Shown here piece after piece: positions 12,341-24,433 of a DNA stretch of 64,000 nt. The translations under genes were made by a program, and so were the position numbers. Position 1 is the stretch's first letter. The number at the start of each line of letters is the position of its first letter. The notes below the pieces were generated by a model. That model was not told the origin of the DNA. It did not search any database and saw nothing but the letters and a program-made list of their open reading frames with translations. Origin of the DNA: Cantharellus purpuraceus (lineage: Eukaryota > Basidiomycota > Agaricomycetes > Cantharellales > Hydnaceae); contig JALBUN010000023.1 in the NCBI GenBank assembly GCA_025174535.1, positions 2,976,001 through 3,040,000 on the forward strand, given 5' to 3'.

Positions 12341-13751
12341 GGATGTTGAGCAGTGATGGAGTTGTTGTTGCTAGAAGTTCTGAGGCAGAAGTTGGCAGGA
12401 GAAGATGGTGGTTAGAGTCAAAGGGGGTGCCGCTTGGAGGCTGTACTGAAACGTTGCTTCCTCAGTCATCTTTCTCTCTCTCAACTCTCCTTTCCGTTCA
12501 GCTGGCCCGTGCACCCAATCAACTGTGGTCTCTTGTGGACACCACCCCCAAACTGGCTTTCAGAGTCAGAAATTCAAGAACTTAGAGTCATTGGTGTATT
12601 TCGACAAGCCACAAATCGTGACCGGTGACGCACAAAAATATGTTTGCAAGTGCAAATGTCACCTTTGATTTGATTTCACGTTCTTTCGACTCCTAAATTA
12701 TTGTATCGATATACTCTGGCCGTCAAGTTCGAGGACAATTCATGCTCATTATCCTCGACCTGAGATGGCGGCAGGAATATTCAAAATACCATATTATCTC
12801 AGAATCCAAGCTGCCCATCGCAATGTGAGAGCCGAGTACAGTATGCTGACGATTGCTCCTCGGACTACCTAGTAACCAAGCTCATGCTCGCACCGGCTGT
12901 TGATACAGCTGCTCATTGATGATTGGGATTGCTGTATTTACACCACCCGGGTCGCTGATGTGATGTTCAGTGGAGAAATAAAGCACGTTGCTCTAGTCCC
13001 CGAGGAACACGTAGGTAACATATTAATGGCTTGCTGGAATATTTCTATTGCTTCATTGACGCATCCTACAGAACATCTTGAGTTGCAGAATGCTCATATC
13101 AATCGGGGTACACATCTAGTCAACACCTCGATTGTGCGAGTTCAACGTGAAGAGACATTGCAGGTCATTGACACGCTGCAGAGCATACGAAGCGCTTCCT
13201 AACTCGGAGGCCAAGATGCGCAGATACGGGGATATCTTGTTTAGAGGCCGAGAAGAACATGGTGATGTTGGCGACAGTGTTCGAAGTTGTACCAGCCAGC
13301 GACGAGAGTCCAGAAGCAGAGAGTGATGAACGGAGAGGACTCTATTTGACCGTGGGGGTGGGTGAGAGCAATTAGGAGTGTTGGTTATGTGCATTGCAGA
13401 AAGCTTGGGAATCCGTTAGCAAGTCTCCCTTTATGCCTTTAAAAGATGATGCCATACAGCTCTCCAAAGACGTCGGGAATATACAATTCAGGGAGTGAGA
13501 GCCCTGCCCATATCTTGCAGGCCCCACACGGTGACAAGCATTGTGGGGTTTGGCCGATGGCCGAGTTTGACCTTGGGTGTTCCCAGTGGTACTGAAGCAC
13601 TATAGCCACCATTATCGTCAGTCCAAGCTGTAGTGCACAAAGGTGAGTGTAGGTCCCAGCGTGGGAACATGAGGTCATCAGCTAGCCATTGCAGCCGCCT
13701 TTTTCAACTCGTCACAAACTCTGCAAGCCTTTGCACGCTGCCACTTCTGCC
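12341..13751. other. Intergenic region upstream of histone H3
   Basis: 1.4 kb with no recognisable gene. It should hold the histone promoter (reading leftward) and the 5' region of the small membrane protein. Open frames at about 12900-13202 (+) and 13116-13394 (-) show no known motif and no splice-compatible extension, so I do not call them. Confidence 0.45.
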
Positions 13752-14603
13752 ATGACACGACTAAGATTTGGTTTCGCATTGGGCAACGTGAACATCGTCT
13801 CTCCTACTATACACTACCCGGCGAACAGAGGTGGCTCTGGCACAGACGCACTCACAAATACTCTGGACCCATCCCTCGTCAGTGTGCTTCTCAGCATCAT
13901 TCCATCCCTTTCTATTCTGACGCCAGGGTGCTCTACATGTATAGTATCCTACGACCCCACCACCGTCCAATTTCAACTCGGGCATCCCTAAGATTGGTGG
14001 CTCCAAGGGCGGTACGAACAGCTGTCCATTTGCAGAACTTCTCGAGACTTATTCGTTACAGGCTTCATCGGCCTCATTGTGGGCCTTGGCGTACTCATCC
14101 TCCTCTGCTGCTGCGCTGTTTTCTACCTCCTTCGCGCACGTCCTCACGGCGGCCGCTCCGGCAATAGGAATCACCCGCGCCCGAGCTCATCATCTGGACC
14201 AACTGGCATCTTCTCGTCCCTGAGCAAGAGAAACACAGGGTGGGTGCAGCAGACGGACGAATTTAATTACGACAGTGCAGAGGACGAGGATTTGGTTGGC
14301 AAAAACAGCGCGGCGCGGTATGGGGACGGCGGCAGTGGGTACGTTGGAAAACCCATGCAGGATGCCAAGCTGAAGGCGTTGTCGTCCCCTCCCGCATTGT
14401 CCCGTGGGGCGAATGCGGATAATTATACGGACCCGTTCGATCCTGAGCGGCTTCCTGAAAGCGTGCGCAGACAACAGGCCCCGCTCCCGGCCCCATTGCG
14501 AGGATCCAGGGAGGCTCCAGGCATGGCCACTGAGCAGTCGCCAACGGAGAGTACTTCGGCCCCATCATTTGAAGGTGGCACAAAGTTCAAGGAGCAGTTT
14601 TGA
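13752..14603 (+). CDS. Hypothetical single-pass membrane protein
   Basis: I do not recognise the family. A consistent three-exon model (13752-13877, 13945-14011, 14062-14603) gives 244 aa. A short N-terminal part rich in Ser, Thr and Pro is followed by one strong membrane segment (FIGLIVGLGVLILLCCCAVF) and basic residues LLRARPHGGR just after it. A ~170-residue hydrophilic tail rich in Ser, Pro and Gly follows, containing acidic SAEDEDL and DPFDPERLP. The basic flank suggests the tail is cytosolic. Similar small proteins with a Ser/Thr-rich ectodomain and one helix are common in Agaricomycetes and are often linked to the cell wall or to signalling. That is only a general resemblance. The last exon is well supported; the first exon and start codon are uncertain. 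Confidence 0.55.
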
Positions 14604-14986
14604 TCGTTTCCCTTCTATGAAACCCGTATGGCTTGTCGGGGTATTTTTCTTCGGACATTGACAACATGTACTACGAATGGACCGGTCAGTACACTTGTGT
14701 ACAAGCTTGCATGTGATTTAAGTCTCCTTCGCTTTCTCTCTCTTGTCTAGAGGTTGCCACACGTGTTACAAAAATCCACACATCCTTGTACGGTATTGAC
14801 ACGTATACATCATGTGAGGCGTTGATGCCACCAGTGTATTGTGTCGCAAGGTTATTGAAATCGCGGTGGCGTAACGTGCCCATCAGGAGTAAGCCGGTGA
14901 AATAGCGCCACTTTGGAAAGTTGAATGTGAAACCACGGTGCTTCTAAACAACGCCCATTCCGCGTTGAAGCATTGAGTAGAAACCT
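14604..14986. other. Intergenic spacer
   Basis: About 380 bp between two convergent genes. No gene seen. Short open frames here lack any supporting motif. Confidence 0.45.
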
Positions 14987-15807
14987 TTACATATCTCCAC
15001 CGCCACCACGTCGTCCGCTTTTAACGGAAGACCTGTGATCCTTTTCGGCTCGACGGCGCTGCTTTGAGGCACGCTCGTAACTGGCCTTGCGTGCCAGTCG
15101 AGCCGGGTCCGCAGGATTAGGCAAAACAGCTAGACAGGAGCCGTGGATGAGGGCATGTAACTATGTGGAATAGAGTGCCAGGAGTGTAAAAGAAGGGCAG
15201 CCAAGTAATTAGCACTAGAAAAAAACAATGGGTGGGCTAAAAGCACCTTTTCAAAACAATCCTCAATGTTCTGCGCTTGACTTCGGTGCTGCGTGGAAGT
15301 GATAAGTAGGCTTCTTGAGGATGTTACATATGCAGGCTATTACAAGGCTGTTTAGTTTGCGCTTTGGACGGCACAGCCGTACACATACATTTCGCATCAG
15401 TTTATCCTTTCCCCAGGTAGGTATCCACGCGCTGTCAAGCGCACACCGCAAGATCGCCTTCGTATTAACCTTGTTCACGTGCTACCAGCGCCGCAAAGAC
15501 ACAAACTATCAGCATCCAACGACAATGGACACCAAGAAATAGAAACGAGACGCACCTGCCCTCCCGGCCCTGAGCTGCGTGCAAACGTGAGTTCGACCTC
15601 ATCGCGCGGTATGGACGCCTTTGTGAATTCGGCGAGCCAATTTCGAGCTGTTGCGCTTTCGGCTGCAGTAGGAGACGACGAGAGTGAAGGCGGAGGAACA
15701 CCATGCCTGCGCGACGCGTTACGGATGGAGTATGTGAATCTAGATAGGATGTAATGCCGGAACGTGTAAAGGCTGCCTTGTTGGCCTTTTGACCGGAAAG
15801 AGATCAT
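14987..15807 (-). CDS. Mitochondrial class-I release-factor-like protein (ICT1/Pth4 type)
   Basis: Protein of 202 aa with the GGQ domain of class-I peptide release factors but without the codon-recognition domain, the architecture of ICT1/YOL114C-type peptidyl-tRNA hydrolases that rescue stalled mitochondrial ribosomes. Four exons: 15807-15556, 15481-15389, 15336-15247 and 15160-14987. The N-terminus is rich in Arg, Ser and aromatic residues with few acids, as expected for mitochondrial import. The catalytic motif ARSSGPGGQ ends exon 1 and is followed by HVNKVNTKAILR, where most relatives have Asn in place of the first His. Downstream are LLITSTQHRSQAQNIEDC and a very basic tail (KASYERASKQRRRAEKDHRS) typical of ribosome-binding family members. 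The spliced reading frame is continuous. Confidence 0.88.
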
Positions 15808-16560
15808 GCATGCAGTGAGACGGCAGGCACGAACAATGGAATGATATCGTGTTTGGAGGTCGTGTCCAGTCAGTGACTCTTCAATTAAAAAATAAAAATA
15901 AAAAATTTAATAATTGAAGACAAAAAGGCAAGGGGCTCAGAGAGAACTGAGTGTTGAAAAATTCGTAAAGCGGCATTAATGGGAACTCCGCACGGTTTCC
16001 TCTAGTAAAAGGCGAGAGGGAAGTACGGTGTGTGAAACTCCCAGCCGCTGGCAACTGGCGTGGAACTAATGAGGTGGCGGCTGACGAAGTGCGTTTGGTT
16101 GAGCCTGTCGTTTAAACACTAGCGCTCACCTATCGGCGCTGTTTTTTTGTAATTTCGCACTTGCTCCCGACTACATCCTTTCAAAGTGTTACCCTGTGAT
16201 CGTTGGTAGGTTTAGTTAAGTTGATGTTTAGCACGTTGATGTGTGGATCTTATCTGCTACTCCAGGTGAGTAAACCAAGTCTCGTGAGCTGAGCGCTTGC
16301 TGGAAGAACTCAAGTTGAGAAAATCTGCTTGGAATGCGGAACACAAGCTCAACTTGTGTCACAGAGAGTGGAACATTTATATATCCTTCCTCGGCTTGTT
16401 CTCAGTTCATCGACACTTCGAGGCTTTGTCATAAATTCTACGGACTTTCAGCCCGCTCACATATTTCAGTGAGTTTGCCCCTGGCTCAAAACGACACAGC
16501 CGAATTTCTCATGCAAATGCGCAATTCATAAATGGTATTGTTGCAAACGATCGCCCGTAA
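15808..16560. other. Intergenic region with an A/T tract
   Basis: 750 bp with no gene. An A/T-only stretch at about 15886-15912 is the most distinctive feature. The release-factor-like gene reads away from it, so it may lie in that gene's promoter. Confidence 0.45.
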
Positions 16561-17898
16561 TCAGCCGCCCCATCTCATCCTCAAGCCGTACACCCTTGGA
16601 CCAACTTCTACGTTCCCACAGCCTAAACTGTGACCCCTCTTTCGAAGGAGGCTATGCAGTGAGGTATCCATGAATCGTATCGTCTCCAAACTGGAAAAGT
16701 TATCCTCTGCTGATCTCCATCCTCCAACGAACAAGTTGAATGCGTAGTCAAATTCGTCCGGCGTGAGTGATTCTAATCCCATCAGACCGATGCGCTTGAT
16801 ACAAGGGAAAGCCACCGGTGTAAAAGGGAGCTCCTGAATATAAAAAACGATGGTATTAACAGTTGGTGGAAGCGTGCCTTCTGAATTGTTGAAATGGCGG
16901 AAACCCGCGCGGCGGAAAGTAACAATATTGACCTGCGAAAAGAAGTGCCATTCTTGGTCCAGGAGAGGTAAATTAGCTGTTGGGCCGATGACGATGTGTC
17001 TCAAGGAAGCCAGGTAATCAGGAATCAAGTTATAAAGTGGTACCCATTCTCCATAATAGTGAAGGTCCAAAGTATGGAGGTAGGGATATGTCCACAAGGC
17101 GCTGGGTCTGGGTCTGGGTCTGGGATTAAGCATCGTATAAAACTCCTCGTCACTCTCTTCTGTGTTCTCTGCCGAGACTTGATCCTCGCGATTTTCAACT
17201 GTGCTCCCTGTTGAGACTTCGGGATGATACCTCACCTTCTTGACAAACGATACTCCGTACAGTGGATCCCAAGAGCAGATCAGTAAACGCAATTTGGGTA
17301 GGTGGAGGCAGTATAGGTCCCACATCGCCTTGCTGCTCCAATGAGAACGCCAATCTAGGCACTCTATGGTATCTTGTACCTCCACCAGAGCTTTCAACAG
17401 GAAGCGAGTGTGATAATCCCCCATCATCCCACCGCCCTCCCACAATGTGGCTAAGGAAGAAAGTGCCCGTAACCGGGGACATAGACAAATCAGCTTGGCC
17501 GCAGCTCGCGCAAGTTGTTTCGTATTGTACGACACTCCTTTATGGTATATGATTCGTTTTGGAGCATCGCAAAGAAAGTCAAGTCGCTGCACCCTCGAGG
17601 AAATGTGGGTGCCAATGCGTGAGAGTTGGTCAACGAGGAGAGGAATATGAGTGGGGTCTTGAACGACGATACATTCGTAAAGGAACTCGTCCACAATGGT
17701 GTGCCATGCTCTGCAGACAAGTGAAATGGCGTATTTAGTAGAGAGCGCCTCCCTGCATAACGCGAAAACCGTTGCTGATTGGATCTTATGCGATGCTCCG
17801 GGAGGGAGCGGGTCATAGTCGCTTGTGTCGAATGGCACATAGCTTGCATCTCGAATAATTTGAAGCCAGATTTCAGGAGGCACCGAATTTGAAGCCAT
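16561..17898 (-). CDS. F-box domain protein
   Basis: Intronless protein of 445 aa. The N-terminus has an F-box-like segment (VPPEIWLQIIRDA, then YAISLVCRAWHTIVDEFLYECI) that in this class binds Skp1 and recruits substrates to an SCF ubiquitin ligase. The rest is Leu-rich and irregular, with repeats of the kind CPRLRALSSLATLW, LHLPKLRLLICSW and YPYLHTLDLHYYGEW, consistent with degenerate leucine-rich repeats. This architecture is expanded in Agaricomycetes, where hundreds of paralogues of unknown target exist. An acidic stretch (ENTEESDEEF) sits in a loop. The substrate cannot be predicted. The ATG at 17898 is the natural start because it directly precedes the F-box. Confidence 0.83.
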   Translation of the reverse strand: MASNSVPPEIWLQIIRDASYVPFDTSDYDPLPPGASHKIQSATVFALCREALSTKYAISLVCRAWHTIVDEFLYECIVVQDPTHIPLLVDQLSRIGTHISSRVQRLDFLCDAPKRIIYHKGVSYNTKQLARAAAKLICLCPRLRALSSLATLWEGGGMMGDYHTRFLLKALVEVQDTIECLDWRSHWSSKAMWDLYCLHLPKLRLLICSWDPLYGVSFVKKVRYHPEVSTGSTVENREDQVSAENTEESDEEFYTMLNPRPRPRPSALWTYPYLHTLDLHYYGEWVPLYNLIPDYLASLRHIVIGPTANLPLLDQEWHFFSQVNIVTFRRAGFRHFNNSEGTLPPTVNTIVFYIQELPFTPVAFPCIKRIGLMGLESLTPDEFDYAFNLFVGGWRSAEDNFSSLETIRFMDTSLHSLLRKRGHSLGCGNVEVGPRVYGLRMRWGG

Positions 17899-19581
17899 CG
17901 CTTTGCAGCCAAAAGAAAAGTTTGACTGAAAAACCCCTACAGAGGCAGTCGAAGGATAAGTACCTCCAAACAGACAATTGGGCGTTGATGACTAAATGTG
18001 ACAATTAGGGCACCGCGACTGCACTCCGAACTCTGTGCTAGCACTACGCTCCGAGCCCCCATTCTTATCCTCTCCTGTTTGTGCCTCACCCAGCACCAGA
18101 CTAGTGCCTCCGTGCCTATGGGCCTGACATGTGCAACTGTCGTCTCGTTGCCAAGTCGGATGGAAGAAGCTGTAACCTGAGCTATCTAACCTTTGTATCG
18201 CGCTCTTTGTGTGTAGTCGGCCAATAAGTCAATGGACGAGTAGTCAAAAATTGTTTGGAGATCGGTTTCAAGACGGTGTGCCTTGATCTACCCTCTCGTG
18301 TCTGGAATGGGGGCAAGGGGTTGCGTTAATCCATACGATATTTTCGCGCTGTCTGTTCAATGTTTACGAGTCACGAAATAACGCGCCACCATCGGGATCG
18401 GTTAGAAAGTAGAAACCGTATGGTGAGTTTGGAGCCATCGTTCCCCACTTTCCAACCGTAAAAAGCGAATATTTGCCTTTCCCCACCATTGGTAGGAACC
18501 TCCAGCTACACACATTCTTCAGGAAGATGCTCCGGTAGAGAGAATGCGTGTGCTACAGATCCTTGGCGACTATGTTTCAGTGGCTCTAGTGCAGTAGGCA
18601 ATGTCTCGAACTGTGAAGTAGAAGACTGCAAGCCACGCCCGGCGGCTAAATTATGGGTATTACTTGAGGGGATACACCTGACAATTAGGTATCTCCATCG
18701 ATTATCTCTAGTGATCCATGTCTCTGACCTCGCTGCTCCCTCCATCAATTGGTGTTATTCGATTAGCTTATCACCCCGCATATATGCCTCAAACGTGCCT
18801 CGCTTCCTCTCTGTGGCTTCATCTCCTCTACAGGGGGTAACCTGTCAGTCAGCACGTGTTCCCGATGAACTTTGCTGATTGCCACGCAATGACGTACGGT
18901 TTCGCAAAGAGCCATGCAAAACGAGGCGAAGCTAGCCTGCCTTGCAGTGCTTGAGCGTTGGACTCCTGGGGCAGCGAGGGAAGGATACCAGATCCTTCTA
19001 TTTTTCGCCGAACAAATCAATCTATGCGGCGCGTTTAAGCTTGGAAGGATGCGCTCACGGATCTGGATGCTCTCGCTGATCGTTTGGTGTGCATCCTTCA
19101 CTTGACTCATGCTTCAATTGCCGGTAATCTCTATGTTGATGTAGAGATGGGAGAGAGCTGAAAGAACCCAGACTTTATTCACCGCATTGTTCATGCGTTT
19201 TTCACATGCTTCAGTGTGTCCTTGTCCCGCGATCAAAGCACGGGTGACCTGACCCGACGGTGTCTGACGGGGCTCCGCGTTCGGGCGAGGCAGTGGGAAA
19301 GTTGGAGCATACGGTGTGGTCGGATTAGGATTATACCTAGGAATTATCTTTAAATACTAATGTTATCCAGTTGCTGTCTCGTTGCAGTCACGTGATTATG
19401 ATATAGCATGTCTAGTTACATCGGAAAAGTATGTTCCATTGCTAACTAAGGGCTACAATTTATGCTGTTCGTAATAAAGCGTAAAACAAACGAAGTATGG
19501 AGATTGTCTATTGTGCTAAGGAGTCCAGATGACTGAATATAAAATAATGCATATGAACGACCGGGATATCTGTCTGATAGA
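17899..19581. other. Long intergenic region, nothing recognised
   Basis: 1.7 kb between two leftward genes. The longest open frames (about 18489-18878 + and 18763-19110 -) carry no familiar motif and have no splice-compatible neighbours. I see no tRNA, repeat or transposon signature. Confidence 0.45.
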
Positions 19582-22486
19582 TCATCTTCTAAAGGGATTC
19601 TTGCTTCCCCCCGTATCTGTAGGGACGAGAGGCTCCGAGTCCACAGGAATAAGCCAGAACGAAGTAGGTGGGCGATGTCCTGAAGCGTGATCCTCGCCTC
19701 CGGTCGGCATCGGCGGAAGCGCCTCGGGTCGTCTGTCCGACGGACTGCGGTAAATTGACGTCCCACTCGTGGTTGTTGAGAAACGCGAAGTCAAAAGATC
19801 CCCACGCTCAAGGTCGAGTTCCCGCGAAGGCTGTTTGGGTTCAGGGCCCTTCCGCGGAAAACCAGTGACCTGTGAATATAATGAGGGGGCAGATGTTCTG
19901 TTTGACGAGTGCGAGTCTGTGTGGCTTCTCGCGCCATCGATGCTCGGTTGTGGCGATGGGACACGCTTCAAGGACTTGACGTAACTGCCCTCGAGCTTAC
20001 TCATCTCGTGCTCATGACGCGCAGCCTCAGCATCACGCAGACGTTGGAGCTTCTGGTATTCAGTCTCCTTGACAAACATACCGCTACGTTCGTGGGTCTT
20101 GTTCGGTTTGAGGAATTCCGCGAATTTGTCAAATCGACGGCGCCACACAGCACGACGGTTCAGTTTCGTGGCGAACAGGGCAGTTTGCTTGGCACGCTGT
20201 TTTCGTGCACGACGACGCCAGAGCCAAAGGATCATGACGAAAATGAAGGCGCAGCCAAGCGCCATGAGTAGGATCTCCCACCATGCCAAAGATCGACGTG
20301 AAGTCCCTATGGATGGGGTAGTTAAAGTCGGAAGCGGTGGTGGGGTTGATGATGTAGGATTCGGGATGGTGACGAGATCCGAGAGACAGACACCAAGACC
20401 TGGAACGACGCTAGTGGAGGCACTACAATTAGAGGTGACACAAGTTCCCGCCTTGAGCACCTGGTTCGCGTTGGCACATGCCAAACACGCACTAGGACCT
20501 GCACCGGTGCACGAAGAACATGACCCGTCACAAGTCTTGCATGCTGACGAACTGGGGTCCAGAAACTCAGACCGCGAGCAAGTAGGGAGACATCGTCCAG
20601 ACGAAAGAACAGGATGAGAAGAAGGGCATGTACTACATTGGTTGAAAGCGCTCCCGGAACAGGTGGCGCAGTCTGGGTGACATGTAAGACATGCCCCTCC
20701 AGATGAGAAAGTGTTGGAAGGGCAAGAGGTTGTGCAGGTCCCATTGACAGCGAGTTGGTTGGAATTGCAGGTCAGACAGAACTGGGCATTGCTGACGCAG
20801 GTCGAACATGATGAGTCGCATGCTGTCAGACAAAGTTAGCCTTATTGTTGATAGGCGACCAGTGATATAACTCACGAGTGCACGAGAGATTATCAGAGCC
20901 TAAAAAAGTCCCATTGGGACACTTGGAGACACATTGTCCTTGAGAAAGCACAAAACCTGGGGTACAACCAGTGCACTGAAGCTGGGAAAATGAGGAAAAG
21001 GAGTCAAAATTGGGTATTTTGCACGCAGTGCATTTCGCGGGGCAAGCTAACACGATGTTAAAAGATGTATCAACGAGGGGAAAGTTTGAAAACACGTACC
21101 ATCACACAGCCCTTTCTGATTGTTGGCAATCAGGTTTGTTCCTGCACAGACACCGTTCGCATCGGTTTGCACACATTGGCCGTTGAGCATCGAGTGCCCA
21201 GAAGCACATGTAAGGCAATCGTTAGATGTTGCACCTTTACATGTTTGACACGTGGGGGAGCAACGAGGGCAGCTGCCATTGTTACTAAAAGTCCCAGGAG
21301 GACATATCTGGCTGTTAAACCCAGGAGGGTCACATAAGGTCCGGTTACTGGCATCCACGGTAAACCCAGGTGTACATGATATGCAATCGCCCGTTCCGTC
21401 GGAGCATTGGGTGCAACCGAATTGACAAGCTGAGTTGGGAATTAGCCAACGATATCCAGACAAAAGCATCGCTTTCTCACCTGAGCAATCACCGTTTGCA
21501 TCCAAAAAGAAACCAGGGGAGCAGCTTGCACAGGCAGTACCGTTGCTACCGGTAGTCCACCCAGTGTTACATGTGCACTGACCATTGCCACTACATACAC
21601 CATTCAAACAGTTGCATGATGAAGGAGGATTGGACACCGCTGCGATCAGACACTTTCCCGTGCCAGTCAGACCCTGGTCACACGTTGCGCAATTTGAGGG
21701 GCAGGGCTGGCATGTAGGACCAAAGAAGCCAGGCGCGCAGCTCTCACAGGACTGTCCAGTAAATCCTGGAGCACATGTACATTGTCCGGATGGCGAGCAC
21801 GTCCCTGTGCTAGCACATGGCGGGGAACACGCGGCGGATTGGATGTCAGTGAGACTAAGTGCACCACCTGCGCTTGAAGATGGAAGCTGCGTAAAATCTG
21901 GAATAGCGTCCCAGACAATAATACGGCTATTGGAGGACGCGAGTGCTGCCCACATGTTGGGTGCGACCAGGAATGAACCGGGTGGAAGTATGGTAGTCGT
22001 GTGATTCACGCTTGAAGGGAGCGGGGTGAAGCTAGCTTGGCCATGGTACAGTGCGTTGGGAAATGAGAGAACGCCAGGCTGTAGCGCGACAGTCAATGGT
22101 AGAGATGGGGTCGAGGAAGAAGTGGAGGAATTTGAAAAACCCGAAGGAAGCGAGAGAGACGCTTGTCGAGAAGACAGAGCATCAGGCAGTAGCTGAGGCT
22201 GTGAGGAAGAGGTATAGCTCCCCGGTAGAAGCAGAATTGAAGGGTTTGAGGGCACGTTGAGGGTCGCACCAACTGAAAAGCATGTCAATACACATTACAG
22301 TCACAAGAACTGACAGCGCACGGGTAATATTGGAGCTGCCCTGAAGGCATTGACCCGCAATACACACGATAGAATTGGATTGGGCCGCTATGAGAACAAG
22401 TCAGCTACGAGAACGTCACAGATGACATGCTGCTCACCAGCTAAGGCGGCTAATGCCACTGGCAGAATCAGGGGAAGGAAAATCAT
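19582..22486 (-). CDS. Cys-rich furin/EGF-like repeat membrane protein
   Basis: Predicted type I membrane protein of 882 aa in six exons: 22486-22438, 22387-22322, 22272-21481, 21429-21100, 21046-20876 and 20822-19582. All five introns are about 49-54 nt. It starts with a signal peptide (MIFLPLILPVALAALAG). A ~200-residue Ser/Leu-rich region precedes at least eight Cys-rich units of CxxC-x-CxxG pattern, for example CSPSGQCTCAPGFTGQSCE and CPSNCATCDQGLTG, resembling EGF-laminin and furin-like repeats. One membrane helix follows (WWEILLMALGCAFIFVMILW) with RRRARKQR immediately after it. The ~240-residue cytosolic tail is basic then Ser/Pro-rich. Proteins of this layout occur across Agaricomycetes and are annotated only as growth-factor-receptor-like or furin-repeat proteins. 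No kinase domain is present. Ligand and role are unknown. Confidence 0.85.
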
Positions 22487-23320
22487 GTCTAGTCCAACGA
22501 AGGAAGGTGGAAGAAGAGGTCAGAGGAGGAAATGGGGCCAGCTCTAGTTTTGATTCTGGCATTTTGAACATTTTCTATTGTTCGCACAGGTGGCGTCTAC
22601 TTCAAACTCCGACCCTTTGTTCGGCGCTTAGTCATTGTTGTCGATGACGTCAGCAGCTACGCTCCCTTTATGCCCACGGTTTCAAGCAATTACCGTAGCT
22701 CGGCAACGTAGTGTTGTTCGTTTCATTAAATTTTTCTGAAAACACTCTAGAGAGTATGGACACCGGAAATCAGTTTGTGCCCCATAAATACGACTCAACC
22801 TTCATGTTCATGATAAACCCTGTACGTCAAGAACAACATTGTCTGGCAGAGGTGTTGTTTTCGCCTCAAATTGTCTATACATATCAAAATTAATATGAGC
22901 ACCAGTGTAGATATGAATCAGTTGAGATCAAATAAGACAACTGCAGCAGGCAAAGTCGGGACACTGTGGGCTACTGTCGGTCATTGTTGGCTTCAGTGAC
23001 AGGTACTGCTTGATACTGCTGCCCTGCACTGTTTATCTTGCAGGTGAGCTCGTCGGCCATCCAGGCTCTTGCAGGATACCCCACTTTCGACACTCCGATC
23101 ACTGAACTTTGCCGCACAACCCCGCGGCGCCGAGTACCGGTGTGGCCTCGCCATGTCCAAGCCCATAAAGCGATGTTGACGCCTTGCTGTAACCCATTGT
23201 TCTCCACCCGTTTTCTTTCCCTTCCTGCTGTTCCCTCTTCTATTCACTTCATAATATATAACGTTCACGTTCACTCACGCCTGTTCTCCAATACCCACCA
23301 CCACTTGCCTCTCAGTCACG
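22487..23320. other. Divergent intergenic region
   Basis: 830 bp separating two divergently transcribed genes, so it should hold both promoters. An AT-rich TATA-like stretch at about 23248-23259 lies some 60 bp before the PL14 start codon at 23321. No gene in between. Confidence 0.5.
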
Positions 23321-24433
23321 ATGCCGTTGACTAGTCTTTTCTCTCTTGCGGTCCTATCGTCTTATGTCCTTGCTCTTCCTACACTTCACGGCTCTCCGCT
23401 TCGAAGGGATCACCGGTTGATCAAGATGTCCACGTCTGTATCGTTGCTGCCGTCTCTCTTTCCTGTTGGGAAAGGCTCGTCGTTCTGGTCGACTGCCTCC
23501 TTCGTCCCCAACTCAGTGGCCCTCACCACCGATGCGTTCAAGCCTATTGATATATTAAAAACCGATCAACCTTCATTTGCCAAAGCTCCCGATGGTTCTG
23601 AAGCCTTACATATTCATTTTGACAAGGGAAAGTAACGGCTGTGACTACTGTCAGCTTCAGCATGATGATCCTCATCACAGGTGCTTTTGATTACAAAGGG
23701 TCGAAAGGAGGTATTTCGTTCTACGCCAAGCCTATGGACCTGTCCGGTGCAAAGGAGGTCACTTTCTCCTACTCTCTTTACTTCTCCGATGACTTTGACT
23801 TCAACAAAGGTGGAAAGCTTCCTGGCCTATGTGCGTCGTACGGCCATTCTTTTACCTCCATTACAAGATTAAATTTAAGCCTCACAGATGGTGGCGATGA
23901 CGCAAAGACAGCTATCAGCTGCTCTGGTGGCCGTCGTGATGTCACGTGCTGGTCGGCTCGTTATATGTTCCGCACTGGCGGCGCCGCCGAAGTCTACACG
24001 TACCTTCCCCAGCCCAACAGTGGTCCGCAGTTCTCCGGCAACAATCAGCTCTGTAACGTTAAGCCTTTGAGCGACTGCAACAGCGTCTACGGTGCTTCCG
24101 TTGGACGTGGGTCTTGGACTTGGAAGACCGGCGCCTGGACTACCGTCAGCCAGCGTATCAAGCTCAACGATGCCGGACAACAGAACGGCGAGATGGAAGT
24201 AGTTGCTGATGGCAGCACCGCTATCAATCTGAAAGGGCTCGCATTCAGAGACAGCGACAAGGGTCGATTCCAAGGCGTTCAGATGCAATCATTTTTTGGA
24301 GGTGAGTCGGGTTATGTATTATGTAATATATACCGACGGCTTTCTGGCAGGTCATGATCCATCCTGGGCATCGCCAAAGGATCAGGACATATGGACCAAG
24401 GACTATTCGATTGCCGTGACGCAGAGGTTCTGA
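23321..24433 (+). CDS. Secreted polysaccharide lyase, PL14-like
   Basis: Extracellular protein resembling family 14 polysaccharide lyases, which cleave glucuronan or alginate-type uronic acid polymers by beta-elimination. It begins with a signal peptide (MPLTSLFSLAVLSSYVLA). The lyase domain includes SFWSTASFVPNS, GGISFYAKPMDL, FDFNKGGKLPGLYGG (rebuilt across the intron 23831-23887), CSGGRRDVTCWSARYMFR, YGASVGRGSW and the C-terminal SWASPKDQDIW. Exons: 23321-23631, about 23681-23830, 23888-24301 and 24351-24433. With the expected first intron (23632-23680, 49 nt) the reading frame does not join. An intron of only 29 nt (23632-23660) would keep it open. The gene may therefore be frameshifted or use an unusual junction. 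Family assignment is good; functional status is open. Confidence 0.8.

Noticed and set aside
12900..13202. 100-codon + strand open frame upstream of histone H3
   Set aside because: No similarity to anything known to me and no splice model. It lies in a region where a histone promoter is expected.
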